The notes under the pieces are model-generated. The model was not told the DNA's origin. It was given only the letters and a program-made list of their open reading frames with translations, and made no database searches. A stretch of 64,000 nt of DNA from Psychrobacter sp. TAE2020 (GTDB taxonomy: Bacteria; Pseudomonadota; Gammaproteobacteria; Pseudomonadales; Moraxellaceae), in the NCBI RefSeq assembly GCF_018919485.1, contig NZ_JAHLMU010000001.1, forward strand, positions 1,744,893-1,808,892, written 5' to 3'. The position numbers and the translations under genes were made by a program. How positions within the stretch are numbered: position 1 is the stretch's first letter; every line of letters starts with the position of its first letter. Shown one piece after another: positions 55,181 through 64,000 of this stretch.

Positions 55181-55236
55181 TAGCTATTACAGATAAAGCG
55201 GTTTATTTAAAGCTTTATCTAAAATATAAAGGCAGA

Positions 55237-56343
55237 TTAAGCTTGATCTAAGAATGGATAGTCAGTGTAGCCTTGAGCACCACCACCATAGAAGCTATCT
55301 GGATGCTGCTTATTGAGCGGGGCATCTTGGCGAATACGTTCAGCCAAATCAGGATTAGCAATGTAATCACGACCAAAAGCGACGGCATCAATATAGCCTG
55401 CGCTAACATTTCTTACGGCTTTTTCAGCAGTATAACCACCAGCAGCAATAATCGTATTGTCAAAGGCATCACGAATGCGCTGACGGAAACCATCGTTATA
55501 GGGTGTGCCACCTGCCCAATCAGGTTCAGATAAATGTAGATACATCAAATCACGCTTATTGATTTGCTCAATTAGCCAGATATTATCATCTTCATCATAG
55601 CCCGCTTCGACACTGTTGAAAGTGCCTTGTGGAGAAACACGGACACCGATATGATCGCTATCCCAAGCCTCGACACAAGCATCGATAACCGCTAACGTCA
55701 AGCGGCCGCGGTTTTCACGACTACCACCGAACTCGTCATCACGCTGGTTGGTTTGCTCGACCCAAAACTGATGTAACAGATAGCCATGAGCGCCGTGAAC
55801 CTCAACACCATCAAACCCTGCTTGTTGCGCACACTTAGTCGCATGAGCAAAGTCAGCGATCACTTGCTGAATCTCTTCAGCAGTCGCTGGACGTGGTGGG
55901 GTGGTGTCAACGCGAATCGCTTGATTGTCACTATCTCGCAGAGAAGTACGGGCACTAACTTTGACAGCCGAAGCCGAAATAGGGGCTTCGCCATCTGGTT
56001 GTACGCTCTTATGCGCAACCAAACCGGTATGCCATAGCTGTATTACGATTTTGCCGCCTTTAGAATGTACATCATCGACGATGACTTTCCAAGCGGTGGT
56101 TTGGTCTAAGGTATGTAATCCTGGCGCGCCAGCATAGCCTTTAGCTTGAAAAGATACTTGGGTTGCTTCAGCGATAACTAGCCCTGCTCCTGCCGCACGC
56201 TGTGAATAGTATTCACCTGCTAATGCGGTTGGAACATCACCTGGTTCAACAGAACGCAGGCGAGTCAATGGCGCCATAATAATACGGTTTTTAAGGGTTT
56301 GGCTGCCCATTTTTACTGGTTCAAATAAGTTATCGTATGCCAT
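55237..56343 (-). CDS. nemA: Old-yellow-enzyme family ene-reductase, NemA-like
   Basis: 368 residues, FMN-dependent TIM barrel. NRIIMAPLTRLRS, the substrate-binding His pair region (FDGVEVHGAHGYLLHQFW), QRDDEFGGSRENRGRL and AAGGYTAEKAV with AFGRDYIANPDLAERI near the C-terminus. Reduces activated alkenes, N-ethylmaleimide and nitro esters with NAD(P)H. Monocistronic; no repressor such as NemR adjacent. Confidence 0.9.
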   Translation of the reverse strand: MAYDNLFEPVKMGSQTLKNRIIMAPLTRLRSVEPGDVPTALAGEYYSQRAAGAGLVIAEATQVSFQAKGYAGAPGLHTLDQTTAWKVIVDDVHSKGGKIVIQLWHTGLVAHKSVQPDGEAPISASAVKVSARTSLRDSDNQAIRVDTTPPRPATAEEIQQVIADFAHATKCAQQAGFDGVEVHGAHGYLLHQFWVEQTNQRDDEFGGSRENRGRLTLAVIDACVEAWDSDHIGVRVSPQGTFNSVEAGYDEDDNIWLIEQINKRDLMYLHLSEPDWAGGTPYNDGFRQRIRDAFDNTIIAAGGYTAEKAVRNVSAGYIDAVAFGRDYIANPDLAERIRQDAPLNKQHPDSFYGGGAQGYTDYPFLDQA

Positions 56344-56683
56344 GGTAAATCCTATTTATCTTTGGTATTGATTGTTGTCTATCTATGGGTATAAAACTCA
56401 TCAGTAAATAGAATAGTTAGATGAGTGGGATCCTTTATTAGGCAGGTGAGTCATTATTCAACTGACTCTTACAAACAAAAACGCTACTGGGCAGTACAAA
56501 AATATCTCAGCAATATAAAACTAAGCTCATAGCTTTTACAATTACATTGAGCAATGCGTCTCGTTGTTGTATCCTGCTTAAAAAATCAGCTCTGTTTGAT
56601 AATCGAATCGTTAGCTCAAACCGCAACTCAGACCACTATTAAGTCATAAGCTTAGAGTATTAATCTAAGCAAGGATGTAATCA
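56344..56683. other. Spacer between nemA and lipoprotein gene
   Basis: 340 bases between divergent genes; no strong promoter, repeat or frame recognised. Confidence 0.4.
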
Positions 56684-57871
56684 ATGCCAAAGACCCCTTT
56701 AGCACTAATGATGGTAGCCAGCCTACTGTTTGCTACTAGTGCTTGCCAACCGCCGCCTGCTAAGCCTGCATCTGATAAATTAGAAGCTGCAAATAACTCG
56801 GATAAACCGAAACCGTCAGCGGCTACCCAAACTCCAGATGAGACTAAAACCGAACCGCTTGTAGAAGCCAAAACCCCAAAAGCACTCACTAAGGCATTGG
56901 TAGCATTGTCTGAAACCAAACTAACTAATGAGCTTATTTGTACTAAGCTTAACGATACTATGCAAGAGATTGATAATAAAAGTAAATTTGAAGATATTCA
57001 TACTATTCAGCGCCAATTAGAGGTTTGTTTACCTACTGCTGGTAACTCCGGAATACTGCAATGGCTAGCAGAGTATCAAGCGCTGTACGGACGTTTTTTA
57101 TCGATTAATCAGCCAGTAAATGAACAAAGTTTTTACACTTTAATGAACCTAGCTGAACGCGGCGAAAAATTTCCTTTAGCCGCCCTAAAAAAAGTCACCC
57201 CTCGCATCCGATATCTTCTTGGACTAGTGGAGAGTAATGCTGATGTTAACGTGCTGTATCTTGGCAAAGGCGACTATACCTTTCATCATGACCTAAAGGC
57301 CATGGCTGACTTATTCATTCCCTACTTACCTAAGGACCAAAGTGCCTTTATTCAGCGCCTAGCAACAGACAACCAAAGTGTCTTTTGGCATGATGCGACG
57401 ATTGCCATCCCTTTTGATCAAGTACTTGAACGCGCTATATTTTGGCAAGATTATATTCAGCGTTATCCTAATGGCTATGCTATTGAAGACGCCAAAAGCT
57501 TATTTGCTATCTATCGCTATTTGCTATTTTTCGGTTCAGAAAATACTCAGTGGACAGATGATGAATTACGAGAATTCCGTGATCCAGCACAGCAGCAAGC
57601 CATTAACCAACTGGGGCAATCTGCAAACAGTCAACTAGCTCAAGACGCCCAAGGCTTGATTGATTTTATGGCTTTATCGGCTAGCCAGCGTCAGAAAAAG
57701 TATCCAGCACCCAGTAAAAATGATAACGGTGATAAACTAGATAAACGACAAAAAGCAAAGTATCAGCTAGCAACAGCCTTACAAATAGCGTCACCTTGGC
57801 AAAGTGATCATAAAAGTGACTATAAGAACTGCTTTACTGGCATAGTTTGTGTTGATAGCTCGCCTAGCTAG
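56684..57871 (+). CDS. Lipoprotein of unknown function, trio member A
   Basis: 395 residues. Signal LLFATSAC with lipid Cys 21, then a Pro/Lys/Ala linker to about residue 75 and a mostly helical region. Shares with 59710-60834 the stretches IDNKSKFEDIHTIQRQLEVCLPTA, HDLKAMADLFIPYL, FGSENTQWTDDELREF and a C-terminal CFTGIVCVD cysteine pair. No known domain recognised. The two homologues flank a secreted hydrolase gene. Confidence 0.8.
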   Translation: MPKTPLALMMVASLLFATSACQPPPAKPASDKLEAANNSDKPKPSAATQTPDETKTEPLVEAKTPKALTKALVALSETKLTNELICTKLNDTMQEIDNKSKFEDIHTIQRQLEVCLPTAGNSGILQWLAEYQALYGRFLSINQPVNEQSFYTLMNLAERGEKFPLAALKKVTPRIRYLLGLVESNADVNVLYLGKGDYTFHHDLKAMADLFIPYLPKDQSAFIQRLATDNQSVFWHDATIAIPFDQVLERAIFWQDYIQRYPNGYAIEDAKSLFAIYRYLLFFGSENTQWTDDELREFRDPAQQQAINQLGQSANSQLAQDAQGLIDFMALSASQRQKKYPAPSKNDNGDKLDKRQKAKYQLATALQIASPWQSDHKSDYKNCFTGIVCVDSSPS

Positions 57872-57892
57872 TTTGTATAAATAGTTGATATA

Positions 57893-57930
57893 AATATTTC
57901 TTATCAATATTTCTTATCAGTATTTGTTAT
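57893..57930. repeat. Tandem repeat, 13 bp unit x3
   Basis: AATATTTCTTATC twice exactly, then AGTATTTGTTAT, just after the lipoprotein gene. Confidence 0.8.
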
Positions 57931-58100
57931 GAACAGCAGCCTTTAGTAATGCTAGCACTACTATAAAAGCTTAAAACATCAGTCATATAAACTCTCAAGC
58001 TAAGTCACAGAAGTGGCGACTTATGCTGCTATATGATTGATGTCAATACATCACTAATCAAGCTGGCACAGCATCTTTTCTCTATAGGTATATCCGACTC

Positions 58101-59636
58101 ATGTTACCCAAAATATTTCGTGGCACCTTGCTAGCTTTAACTACTGTTGTTTGTGCCAGCTTCCCGCCAACTTATGCTCCGTTAACTAAGCAAAAGGTTA
58201 CTACCAGCAACAGCACTGTGAATCCTGATAACGACGTTAATAAGAGCTCTATTAATTGGCAGCCTTGTGTCCAGCCCAGTTTTGCCAACTGGTTTCCAAG
58301 CTACGCAGAAGTAGACACCTTACAGTGCGCCACCATTAAAGTACCGCTAATGAATACGGGGACACCTACCGTTATCAAGCTCGCTATATCACGCTTACCC
58401 GCTAGCGGTAGCGAACAGCAAAAGCTCGGCACCTTGATAAGTATCTCTGGTGGTCCAGGCCAATCCGGACTGGATGTCTCACCTATCAATTCAGCTGCTT
58501 ACCAAAAACTATCTAGGCACTTCGATATTATTGGTTATGCACCACGCGGCGTGCACCCTAGTACTCCTACGGTCAAATGTAGCACTGTAGATCGGGTGCT
58601 TACTCCAGAAGATGCAGAGAGCTTTGCACAAGGCTGTTGGGAGCACACTCCCCATGATCTATTGACGCAGCTAGGGGCAGATTATGCCGTTAATGATATC
58701 GAGGCCATACGACAAGCGCTAGGAGTGCCGAAGGTTAGCTTAATTGGTTATTCTTATGGTACTAAAATTGCTGCTCTATATGCAGAGAAGTTTCCTCAAT
58801 ACCTACGAGCTGGTGTCCTCGACGGTGTAGTCAATCTGAATGAGACTGAACTACAAATGGCGGTAAATCAGTCGGTAGCCGTACAAAAAACCTTTGAGCG
58901 TTTTCTGACTTCCTGTCGTCAAAAGTCTGATTGTTATTTTGCTGATACTAATACTGTCGCAGCTGCTGAAGCTAAGCTCGCTAAGCTTTATTACTATATC
59001 GAAAATCATCAGCTATATGATTTGGATGGTCAGCGTATTTTACCAGTGAGCTTGTCTGGCATAATCTATGACTCTTTGATGTGGCCTGAACAATGGCCGA
59101 TGCTAGACTCTTTATTCCATCAGCTTGAGAATGAGAATTTCGAACTTTATAAACAGCTTATCGCCGATCAGAAAGACAATACCGATTTTGCGACTTTTGC
59201 TGCTATCTTATGTGCTGACGGTGCGCCGACTTTAACGAAAAAAGCCGTTTACATCGATGACATAAAACGTGTTGATGCGCTATTAACATGGGATGATTTT
59301 CGCAAATTTACTGATAAAGAAATATTAGACACTTGCTACTACTGGCCTATTGCCGGCAGTGATGTACCGCATGTTCCTAAGCTATCGCCTTCTGCACCGC
59401 CACTGTTATTAATAGCTCAAACTGATGACCCTGCGACACCTTACATCAACGCTTTAGCTATGCAAAAGTATTTAAATTCAGTATTATTAACTCGTAACAG
59501 TGACGGCCATACTTTAGCCTTATCTGATTTAAGTAGCTGTGTCGACAACCAAGTCGTTGACTATCTGATAGACCCAAACAGTTTAGCTAATGGCAAAAAT
59601 AACAGTAGGCAAGGTAATATATATTGTGCTAAATAG
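58101..59636 (+). CDS. Exported alpha/beta hydrolase, tripeptidyl aminopeptidase-like
   Basis: 511 residues. N-terminal signal-like segment (LALTTVVCASFPPTYA). Oxyanion region SISGGPGQSGLDV near 115, FDIIGYAPRGVHPS, nucleophile elbow GYSYGT with S218, and a C-terminal TAP-like region with the candidate Asp in QTDDPATPYINA and His in SDGHTLAL. Cysteine pairs suggest disulfides in the periplasm. Such enzymes take N-terminal peptides or esters as substrates. Lies between two homologous lipoproteins in the same direction. Confidence 0.85.
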   Translation: MLPKIFRGTLLALTTVVCASFPPTYAPLTKQKVTTSNSTVNPDNDVNKSSINWQPCVQPSFANWFPSYAEVDTLQCATIKVPLMNTGTPTVIKLAISRLPASGSEQQKLGTLISISGGPGQSGLDVSPINSAAYQKLSRHFDIIGYAPRGVHPSTPTVKCSTVDRVLTPEDAESFAQGCWEHTPHDLLTQLGADYAVNDIEAIRQALGVPKVSLIGYSYGTKIAALYAEKFPQYLRAGVLDGVVNLNETELQMAVNQSVAVQKTFERFLTSCRQKSDCYFADTNTVAAAEAKLAKLYYYIENHQLYDLDGQRILPVSLSGIIYDSLMWPEQWPMLDSLFHQLENENFELYKQLIADQKDNTDFATFAAILCADGAPTLTKKAVYIDDIKRVDALLTWDDFRKFTDKEILDTCYYWPIAGSDVPHVPKLSPSAPPLLLIAQTDDPATPYINALAMQKYLNSVLLTRNSDGHTLALSDLSSCVDNQVVDYLIDPNSLANGKNNSRQGNIYCAK

Positions 59637-59709
59637 TTAAGAGATTGGTCGTCATTTACCCTTAGTTATCTAAAAGCTGGTAGCGGGTTATCTATCCAGG
59701 GGATATATT

Positions 59710-60834
59710 ATGCAAAAGACTGCCTTAGCATTAACGCTCGCTACTAGCCTGCTGTTAACCCTTAGCGCTTGCAAGCCCTCGTCTGACTCCACTGGAAAAT
59801 CAGACTCAACTGCCACTGATACTATCAAGCAGAAAGAAAAATCACCCCCTATAGAAGTTGCACAACCAACGACTGTTGCAAGCACAGCTATCGATGCGCA
59901 AACTTGTATAGCGCTCAATAAAGCGATGCAAAAAATAGATAACACCAGTAAGATCGAAGCGATTTATGCTATTCAACAGCAACTAGAGGCTTGCTTACCC
60001 ACCGCAAATAACGCCGAAGTATTAGCTCTTCTAAAAAGCTATCAAGCAATGTATCAACGTTTTTTATATTTTGATAGCTATATGGATTATGAGCATTTTT
60101 ATACTCTAGTTGAAACTATGGAGGCAGGTAAAAAAATATCCGCAGAGCAGCTACAAACTCTCACCCCACGCATGCAGTATCTGATCAAACTGATAGAGGC
60201 TAAGGCTGACGTTAGCATATTGTATATAGGCGAAGGGATGTTTATGTTTGATCATGACTTAAAGGCTATGGCTGATATCTTTACTCCCTACTTAGCTGAG
60301 GATCAACAAGCCTTTATTCAACAGATGGCAAAAGACAACCAAGAGATTTTTTCCAATGATGCGGCGATTGACATCTCGTTCGATGAAGTGATTACTAGAG
60401 CTAAGTTTTGGCAGGATTATATCCAACATTACCCAAAAAGCTCTTTTATCAAAGATGCCGATAGTTTATTCGACTTCTATCGTCGTGCCGTGTTTTTTGG
60501 TTCAGATAACACTCAGTGGACAGATGATGCTGTACATGAATTCATAAGTCCAGAATATGAGCAATCCATGCAAAAACTGGCCAAACGTGCTACTAGTATT
60601 TTGGCGCAAGATGCTCGTAGTCTACTTAAGTTTATGGCGATGTCTGACTCACAACGCCAGCAAGCCTATCCAGTACCTGAATTTGATGAGGAGGGTGATG
60701 AGATACAGGAGTGGTCCAAAGTACGCCACCAGCTAAAAATGGCCTTACCTATACCTTTAGTCCTGCCTTGGGAAGAGGGTGATAATAGAGACTGCTCAAA
60801 TGGTGTGATTTGTGTAGATTATAATATTGAATAA
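59710..60834 (+). CDS. Lipoprotein of unknown function, trio member B
   Basis: 374 residues, lipobox LTLSAC, short charged linker, then the helical region homologous to 56684-57871: KIDNTSKIEAIYAIQQQLEACLPTA, HDLKAMADIFTPYLAEDQQAFIQ, FGSDNTQWTDDAV and the C-terminal DCSNGVICVDYN. The conserved cysteines at both ends of the domain suggest disulfides. Function unknown. Confidence 0.8.
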   Translation: MQKTALALTLATSLLLTLSACKPSSDSTGKSDSTATDTIKQKEKSPPIEVAQPTTVASTAIDAQTCIALNKAMQKIDNTSKIEAIYAIQQQLEACLPTANNAEVLALLKSYQAMYQRFLYFDSYMDYEHFYTLVETMEAGKKISAEQLQTLTPRMQYLIKLIEAKADVSILYIGEGMFMFDHDLKAMADIFTPYLAEDQQAFIQQMAKDNQEIFSNDAAIDISFDEVITRAKFWQDYIQHYPKSSFIKDADSLFDFYRRAVFFGSDNTQWTDDAVHEFISPEYEQSMQKLAKRATSILAQDARSLLKFMAMSDSQRQQAYPVPEFDEEGDEIQEWSKVRHQLKMALPIPLVLPWEEGDNRDCSNGVICVDYNIE

Positions 60835-60842
60835 CAAACTTG

Positions 60843-60871
60843 GAGTGGATTACCTATTTAGTAAGCCACTC
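60843..60871. other. Hairpin between convergent genes
   Basis: GAGTGGATTAC (60843-60853) pairs with GTAAGCCACTC (60861-60871) with one mismatch; no T run follows on either strand. May act as a weak shared terminator. Confidence 0.4.
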
Positions 60872-60889
60872 TCTAGCCTCAAGGCTAAA

Positions 60890-62125
60890 TTACAATTTTA
60901 CTTTATCCAAAATAAAATCAATATCTTTATCGCCCCGTCCTGATAAATTGACTAAGATAGTCTCATCAGCAGGCATATCTTTGGCAATCTTCATCGCATA
61001 AGCAATAGCGTGCGCCGTCTCTAAAGCAGGAATAATACCTTCTAATCGTGACAACGCCATAAACGCCTCTAAACACTCACTGTCAGTAGCCGACTCATAA
61101 GTCGCCAGTTTATTGTCTCGCAAGTGCGAATGTTGGGGCCCAACTCCCGGGTAATCTAAGCCGGAAGCAATCGAGTGCACTGCTGCGGGTTCGCCCTGTT
61201 CATCGAGCAGCACATAGCACTTAAAACCATGAATCTCGCCCTTGACTCCTAGGGTCATAGTAGCCGCATGCTTACCTGTTTCTAAGCCTTCGCCTGCTGG
61301 TTCAACACCTATCTTCTGCACGCTCTCATCATCAAAAAACCCACTAAAGATTCCAATAGCATTAGAGCCACCTCCAATACAAGCCACCACTTTGTTAGGC
61401 AGTTTGCCAGTGCTGGTTAAGAATTGCGCTCGTGCTTCATGGCCAACTACAGATTGAAAATAGCTGACTATCTCGGGATAAGGCGCAGGCCCAAGCGCCG
61501 AGCCAATGGCAAACATACTAGTATCTAGCTCGCCAAGATAAGCATCAAAGGCACTATCGACGGCTTCTTTTAAGGTGCCAGCGCCACGAGATACTGGGAT
61601 GATATCAGCCCCTAAGATTTTCATTCGACTCACATTAGGGTGTTCCTTCTCAATGTCTACCACCCCCATGTGTATTTCACACTCCAAGCCCATCAGTGCT
61701 GCAGCCGTTGCTAACGCCACACCATGTTGCCCTGCCCCTGTTTCAGCAATGACTTTAGTCTTGCCTAGCTTTTTTGCTAGTAGTACTTCACCTAAGCAGT
61801 GGTTTATTTTGTGAGCGCCAGTATGATTCAGATCTTCGCGCTTAAAATAAATTTGTGCGCCGCCGCAATGCTCAGTTAAGCGTTTTGCATGATATAGCGG
61901 ACTCGGTCTACCCACGTAAGTCTCACGCAAGCGCTTCATCTCATCGATAAAGTCTTGCTCTTTGATGAGTTCACGAAAGCCTGCTTCTATCTCTTCCATG
62001 GCTTTGGCTAATTCAGGGTGGCCAATCTTGCCACCGAATTCACCATATAAACCCTCATCACTAGGGAGCAGAAACTGATGTAAGCCATAGCCGTTTGCGG
62101 TCTCTACTTTATTATTAATTGTCAT
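60890..62125 (-). CDS. trpB: Tryptophan synthase beta chain
   Basis: 411 residues. Condenses indole with serine. PLP lysine K106 in [57 protein letters not shown] and [10 protein letters not shown] complete the family. trpA is not adjacent, so the usual trpBA pair is broken or split. Divergent from trpR with a 280-base spacer carrying inverted repeats and a possible TrpR half-site. Confidence 0.95.
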   Translation of the reverse strand: MTINNKVETANGYGLHQFLLPSDEGLYGEFGGKIGHPELAKAMEEIEAGFRELIKEQDFIDEMKRLRETYVGRPSPLYHAKRLTEHCGGAQIYFKREDLNHTGAHKINHCLGEVLLAKKLGKTKVIAETGAGQHGVALATAAALMGLECEIHMGVVDIEKEHPNVSRMKILGADIIPVSRGAGTLKEAVDSAFDAYLGELDTSMFAIGSALGPAPYPEIVSYFQSVVGHEARAQFLTSTGKLPNKVVACIGGGSNAIGIFSGFFDDESVQKIGVEPAGEGLETGKHAATMTLGVKGEIHGFKCYVLLDEQGEPAAVHSIASGLDYPGVGPQHSHLRDNKLATYESATDSECLEAFMALSRLEGIIPALETAHAIAYAMKIAKDMPADETILVNLSGRGDKDIDFILDKVKL

Positions 62126-62405
62126 ATTAGAACCTTAATGCTTTTGGAGGTTATATAAGTAAACTAGTTTGTCGAATAGCTTTTAAAAGCTATGTCTAAA
62201 GCTATTCTTTTAAGCACTTTTAAAGTGTTTTTAAACTTAAGATTATGTACTATAATAAATAAATGTTATCATGTTCTAGTACACTGATACATATTCTAAA
62301 GTAAGTTTTATATTAGGTCAAGCGTCAGCAGTAGCTTAAAATGCTTTGATAGCATTTATTTTTATTAGCCGTTTTTTAACTGTTTATATTCAGGAAGTAT
62401 TTAGC
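62126..62405. promoter_or_regulatory. trpB-trpR divergent control region
   Basis: On the plus strand TATAAT at 62251-62256 with a weak TTTTTA -35 at 17 bases would serve trpR. CTAGTAC at 62276-62282 equals one arm of the E. coli TrpR operator. Towards trpB there are inverted repeats: the palindrome AGCTTTTAAAAGCT at 62178-62191, which can instead pair with a second AGCTATT copy at 62200-62206, and CACTTT/AAAGTG near 62215. No leader peptide with tandem Trp codons was seen. Confidence 0.4.
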
Positions 62406-62699
62406 ATGACAAAAGAAGACTATCGATCCAGTAAAGCCTACAACTACCTATTAGAGTTGCTCGTGGCAACCAACGATAAAGCCCAACTGTCGGAAATATT
62501 AGCGGCGTTGATGACCGAAAATGAACAGCAAGAGCTTGTGAATCGTATAAGGATTTTCGCATTATTAGATCAAGGCGTGACCCAAAGAGAGATCAGTGCT
62601 CAGCTAGGCGTAGGTATTGCTACTGTTTCGCGCGGTGCAAAGGCATTTGGTCAGCATCAGATTGAGGCGTTGTTGCCAAGCATTGGTGATGAGGTTTAA
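62406..62699 (+). CDS. trpR: Trp operon repressor
   Basis: 97 residues from ATG 62406 (MTKEDYRSSKAYNYL), with AGGAAG nine bases upstream; the frame extends to 62346 as a hydrophobic stretch unlike the family. All-helical TrpR fold with the DNA-reading HTH QREISAQLGVGIATVSRG near residues 66-83. With bound tryptophan it represses trp genes; its divergent neighbour trpB is a likely target. Confidence 0.9.
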   Translation: MTKEDYRSSKAYNYLLELLVATNDKAQLSEILAALMTENEQQELVNRIRIFALLDQGVTQREISAQLGVGIATVSRGAKAFGQHQIEALLPSIGDEV

Positions 62700-62816
62700 G
62701 GATGAAAATCTACTGAATGACTAGTAAGTGTTAAGTAAGCGCTGTCAGTGCAATAATAAAGACAGTTATGTTCGCTAGACTGTTGGTTGTCAAAATATGA
62801 TAAAAACAGGAAGCGT

Positions 62817-64000
62817 ATGCAACGACGACAACTTATTAAATCAATGGGCTTAGGCATAGCTGCTGTTAGTACTTCTGCTGCAATGAGCGGCTGCCAAACG
62901 CTCTCAGCCAAGCAGTCAAAACTACCAACCAAAGCTATTCAAGCCGGACACTTTAGTAATATTATCGTTGGCAGTGGCTATGGCGGCGCAGTATCAGCAC
63001 TCAGATTGAGCGAACAGGGGCATGAGGTACTGATTTTAGAGATGGGCATGCGCTGGGATAGAAACCCTGAGCACGATACCTTTTGCAAAATGATTAACGC
63101 TGATAAACGCTCAAGCTGGTTTAGCAATTGGCCCAATGCGCCTATCCCTATTCCGATACCTATCAAAAAATACCCTGGGGTCTTAGATTTAATCGAATAC
63201 GATGAGATGAAAGTATTCGCTGGGCGTGCTTACGGTGGCGGCTCTATCGTCAATGGCGCGATTGCTATTGAGCCAAGACGCACGCATTTTGAAGCTATTT
63301 TTCCATGGATTAATGCGGACGAGATGTATGACATCTATTTTCCCCGAGCTATGAAGGAACTTAAAGTCAGTCAAATCCCCGAAGCTTTTTTTAATCAATC
63401 CAAGCATTATGAATTCACTCGTGCCGCTGAACGACAAGCCGAAAAAGCGGGCCTTAAAACTGAATTTTTTGGTAATAGCTACGACTTTGACTATATGCAG
63501 CGCGAGGCCAAAGATGAGGTCTATAAGTCAGCACTCGGCGGTGAAGTTATTTATGGTAATAACGCGGGCAAGTTCTCACTGGATTTAACTTATCTAAAAG
63601 ACGCTGAAGCTACCGGCAATGTCACGGTCAAAACTCTGCGCAAAGTTAATACTATCCAAGCGCTCGATAATAACCAGCTCAGATTAGAAGTTTATGTCAT
63701 CAATAAATTTGGCGGCATTGATGAAGTTGAGCATTACACCTGCGATAAGCTATTTCTTAATGCAGGCAGTACCGGTACTTCAGAGCTGCTACTAAAGAGT
63801 CAGGCTGAGGGTCATCTTAATCATCTAAACGAACATATCGGGCAGCATTGGGGACCTAACGGCAACATTATGACTGGACGCAATTTCGTCCATGCAGCTG
63901 GCACTATCCAATCTACTATCCCAGTCAAAGGCATCAATATGTGGGACGGTGATAGAGGTGGCTCGAGATACAAAATATTTGCTGAACTTGCTCCATTACC
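62817..64000 (+). CDS. Tat-exported GMC oxidoreductase, N-terminal part, cut by window edge
   Basis: The frame from ATG 62817 (AGGAAG just upstream) is open to the window end: 394 residues seen. The N-terminus MQRRQLIKSMGLG is a twin-arginine signal ending in a lipobox-like MSGC, followed by the FAD loop IIVGSGYGGAVSALRLSEQ (G52-x-G54-x2-G57) and LILEMG. RAYGGGSIVNGAIAIEP matches the cholesterol-oxidase-like GMC group. Flavin would be loaded in the cytoplasm before export, in keeping with a Tat signal. Substrate (sterol or other alcohol) unknown; the catalytic His is beyond the edge. Confidence 0.85.
   Translation, partial: MQRRQLIKSMGLGIAAVSTSAAMSGCQTLSAKQSKLPTKAIQAGHFSNIIVGSGYGGAVSALRLSEQGHEVLILEMGMRWDRNPEHDTFCKMINADKRSSWFSNWPNAPIPIPIPIKKYPGVLDLIEYDEMKVFAGRAYGGGSIVNGAIAIEPRRTHFEAIFPWINADEMYDIYFPRAMKELKVSQIPEAFFNQSKHYEFTRAAERQAEKAGLKTEFFGNSYDFDYMQREAKDEVYKSALGGEVIYGNNAGKFSLDLTYLKDAEATGNVTVKTLRKVNTIQALDNNQLRLEVYVINKFGGIDEVEHYTCDKLFLNAGSTGTSELLLKSQAEGHLNHLNEHIGQHWGPNGNIMTGRNFVHAAGTIQSTIPVKGINMWDGDRGGSRYKIFAELAPL

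Larger units (their letters stand above)
54919..55236. other. Spacer with two terminators
   Basis: 318 bases between convergent genes, holding the hairpins at 55078-55115 and 55146-55180 and nothing else seen. Confidence 0.6.

Noticed and set aside
60840..60889. Rho-independent terminator between the lipoprotein and trpB
   Set aside because: The hairpin lacks a T run on both strands, so it is listed only as a hairpin.
1..64000. tRNA or rRNA genes
   Set aside because: Spacers were scanned for T-loop and cloverleaf signatures by eye; none found, though a covariance search was not possible.

Overview
The window looks like a chromosomal segment of a psychrotolerant gammaproteobacterium of the Moraxellaceae, most probably Psychrobacter. 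This is an inference from the gene set and its order (tsaD beside rpsU-yqeY, rpoN-hpf, lptM-lysA / dapF-xerC), a moderately AT-rich composition and the many gene-desert spacers; no 16S gene is present to prove it. No tRNA, rRNA, CRISPR array, prophage or intact insertion sequence was recognised.

Layout. 0-8 kb: end of a glyoxalase I gene, beta-carbonic anhydrase, a polyamine-type ABC transporter (potABC without a binding protein), metR, a fluoride channel, tsaD, and a c5-type lipoprotein cytochrome followed by an orphaned second haem domain. 8-17 kb: rpsU-yqeY, a BepA-like M48 protease, a TusA-like sulfur carrier, the heat-shock sigma factor rpoH with a long basic N-terminus, a DUF423 protein, thiS, hpf and rpoN. 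17-28 kb: Nit1-like amidase, xerC-dapF, lysA-lptM, ackA-pta, nadD and rsfS. 28-31 kb: MOSC protein, APC permease, AmiD-like amidase.

31-40 kb is the accessory part. It has two copies of an unknown small protein gene (one frameshifted), a frameshifted lipoprotein gene, kbl-tdh for threonine breakdown, a 1028-residue protein joining an HD phosphohydrolase-like domain to a GHKL (Hsp90-like) ATPase, a HigB/HigA-type toxin-antitoxin pair, several REP-like elements, and a diverged second copy of the purL 3' end and its terminator. The segment between that copy and purL itself therefore looks like a site of insertion or exchange. The HD-GHKL gene is the best candidate for a poorly described system, possibly in phage defence; that role is inference only.

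40-64 kb returns to ordinary chromosome: purL, two paralogous PPOX-fold stress proteins, two tandem paralogous lipoproteins, pgsA, a candidate small RNA, a renalase-like flavoprotein, acs, a HI0933-type flavoprotein, nemA-like ene-reductase, a lipoprotein / secreted hydrolase / lipoprotein trio, divergent trpB and trpR, and the start of a Tat-exported GMC oxidoreductase running off the right edge.

Functional links: ackA-pta and acs give both acetate routes; kbl-tdh adds acetyl-CoA and glycine from threonine; lptM-lysA and dapF-xerC cover lysine/diaminopimelate, outer-membrane assembly and chromosome dimer resolution; rpoH, BepA and hpf are stress functions. A recurrent oddity is the large number of short tandem repeats (7-23 bp units, 2-4 copies) in the spacers.
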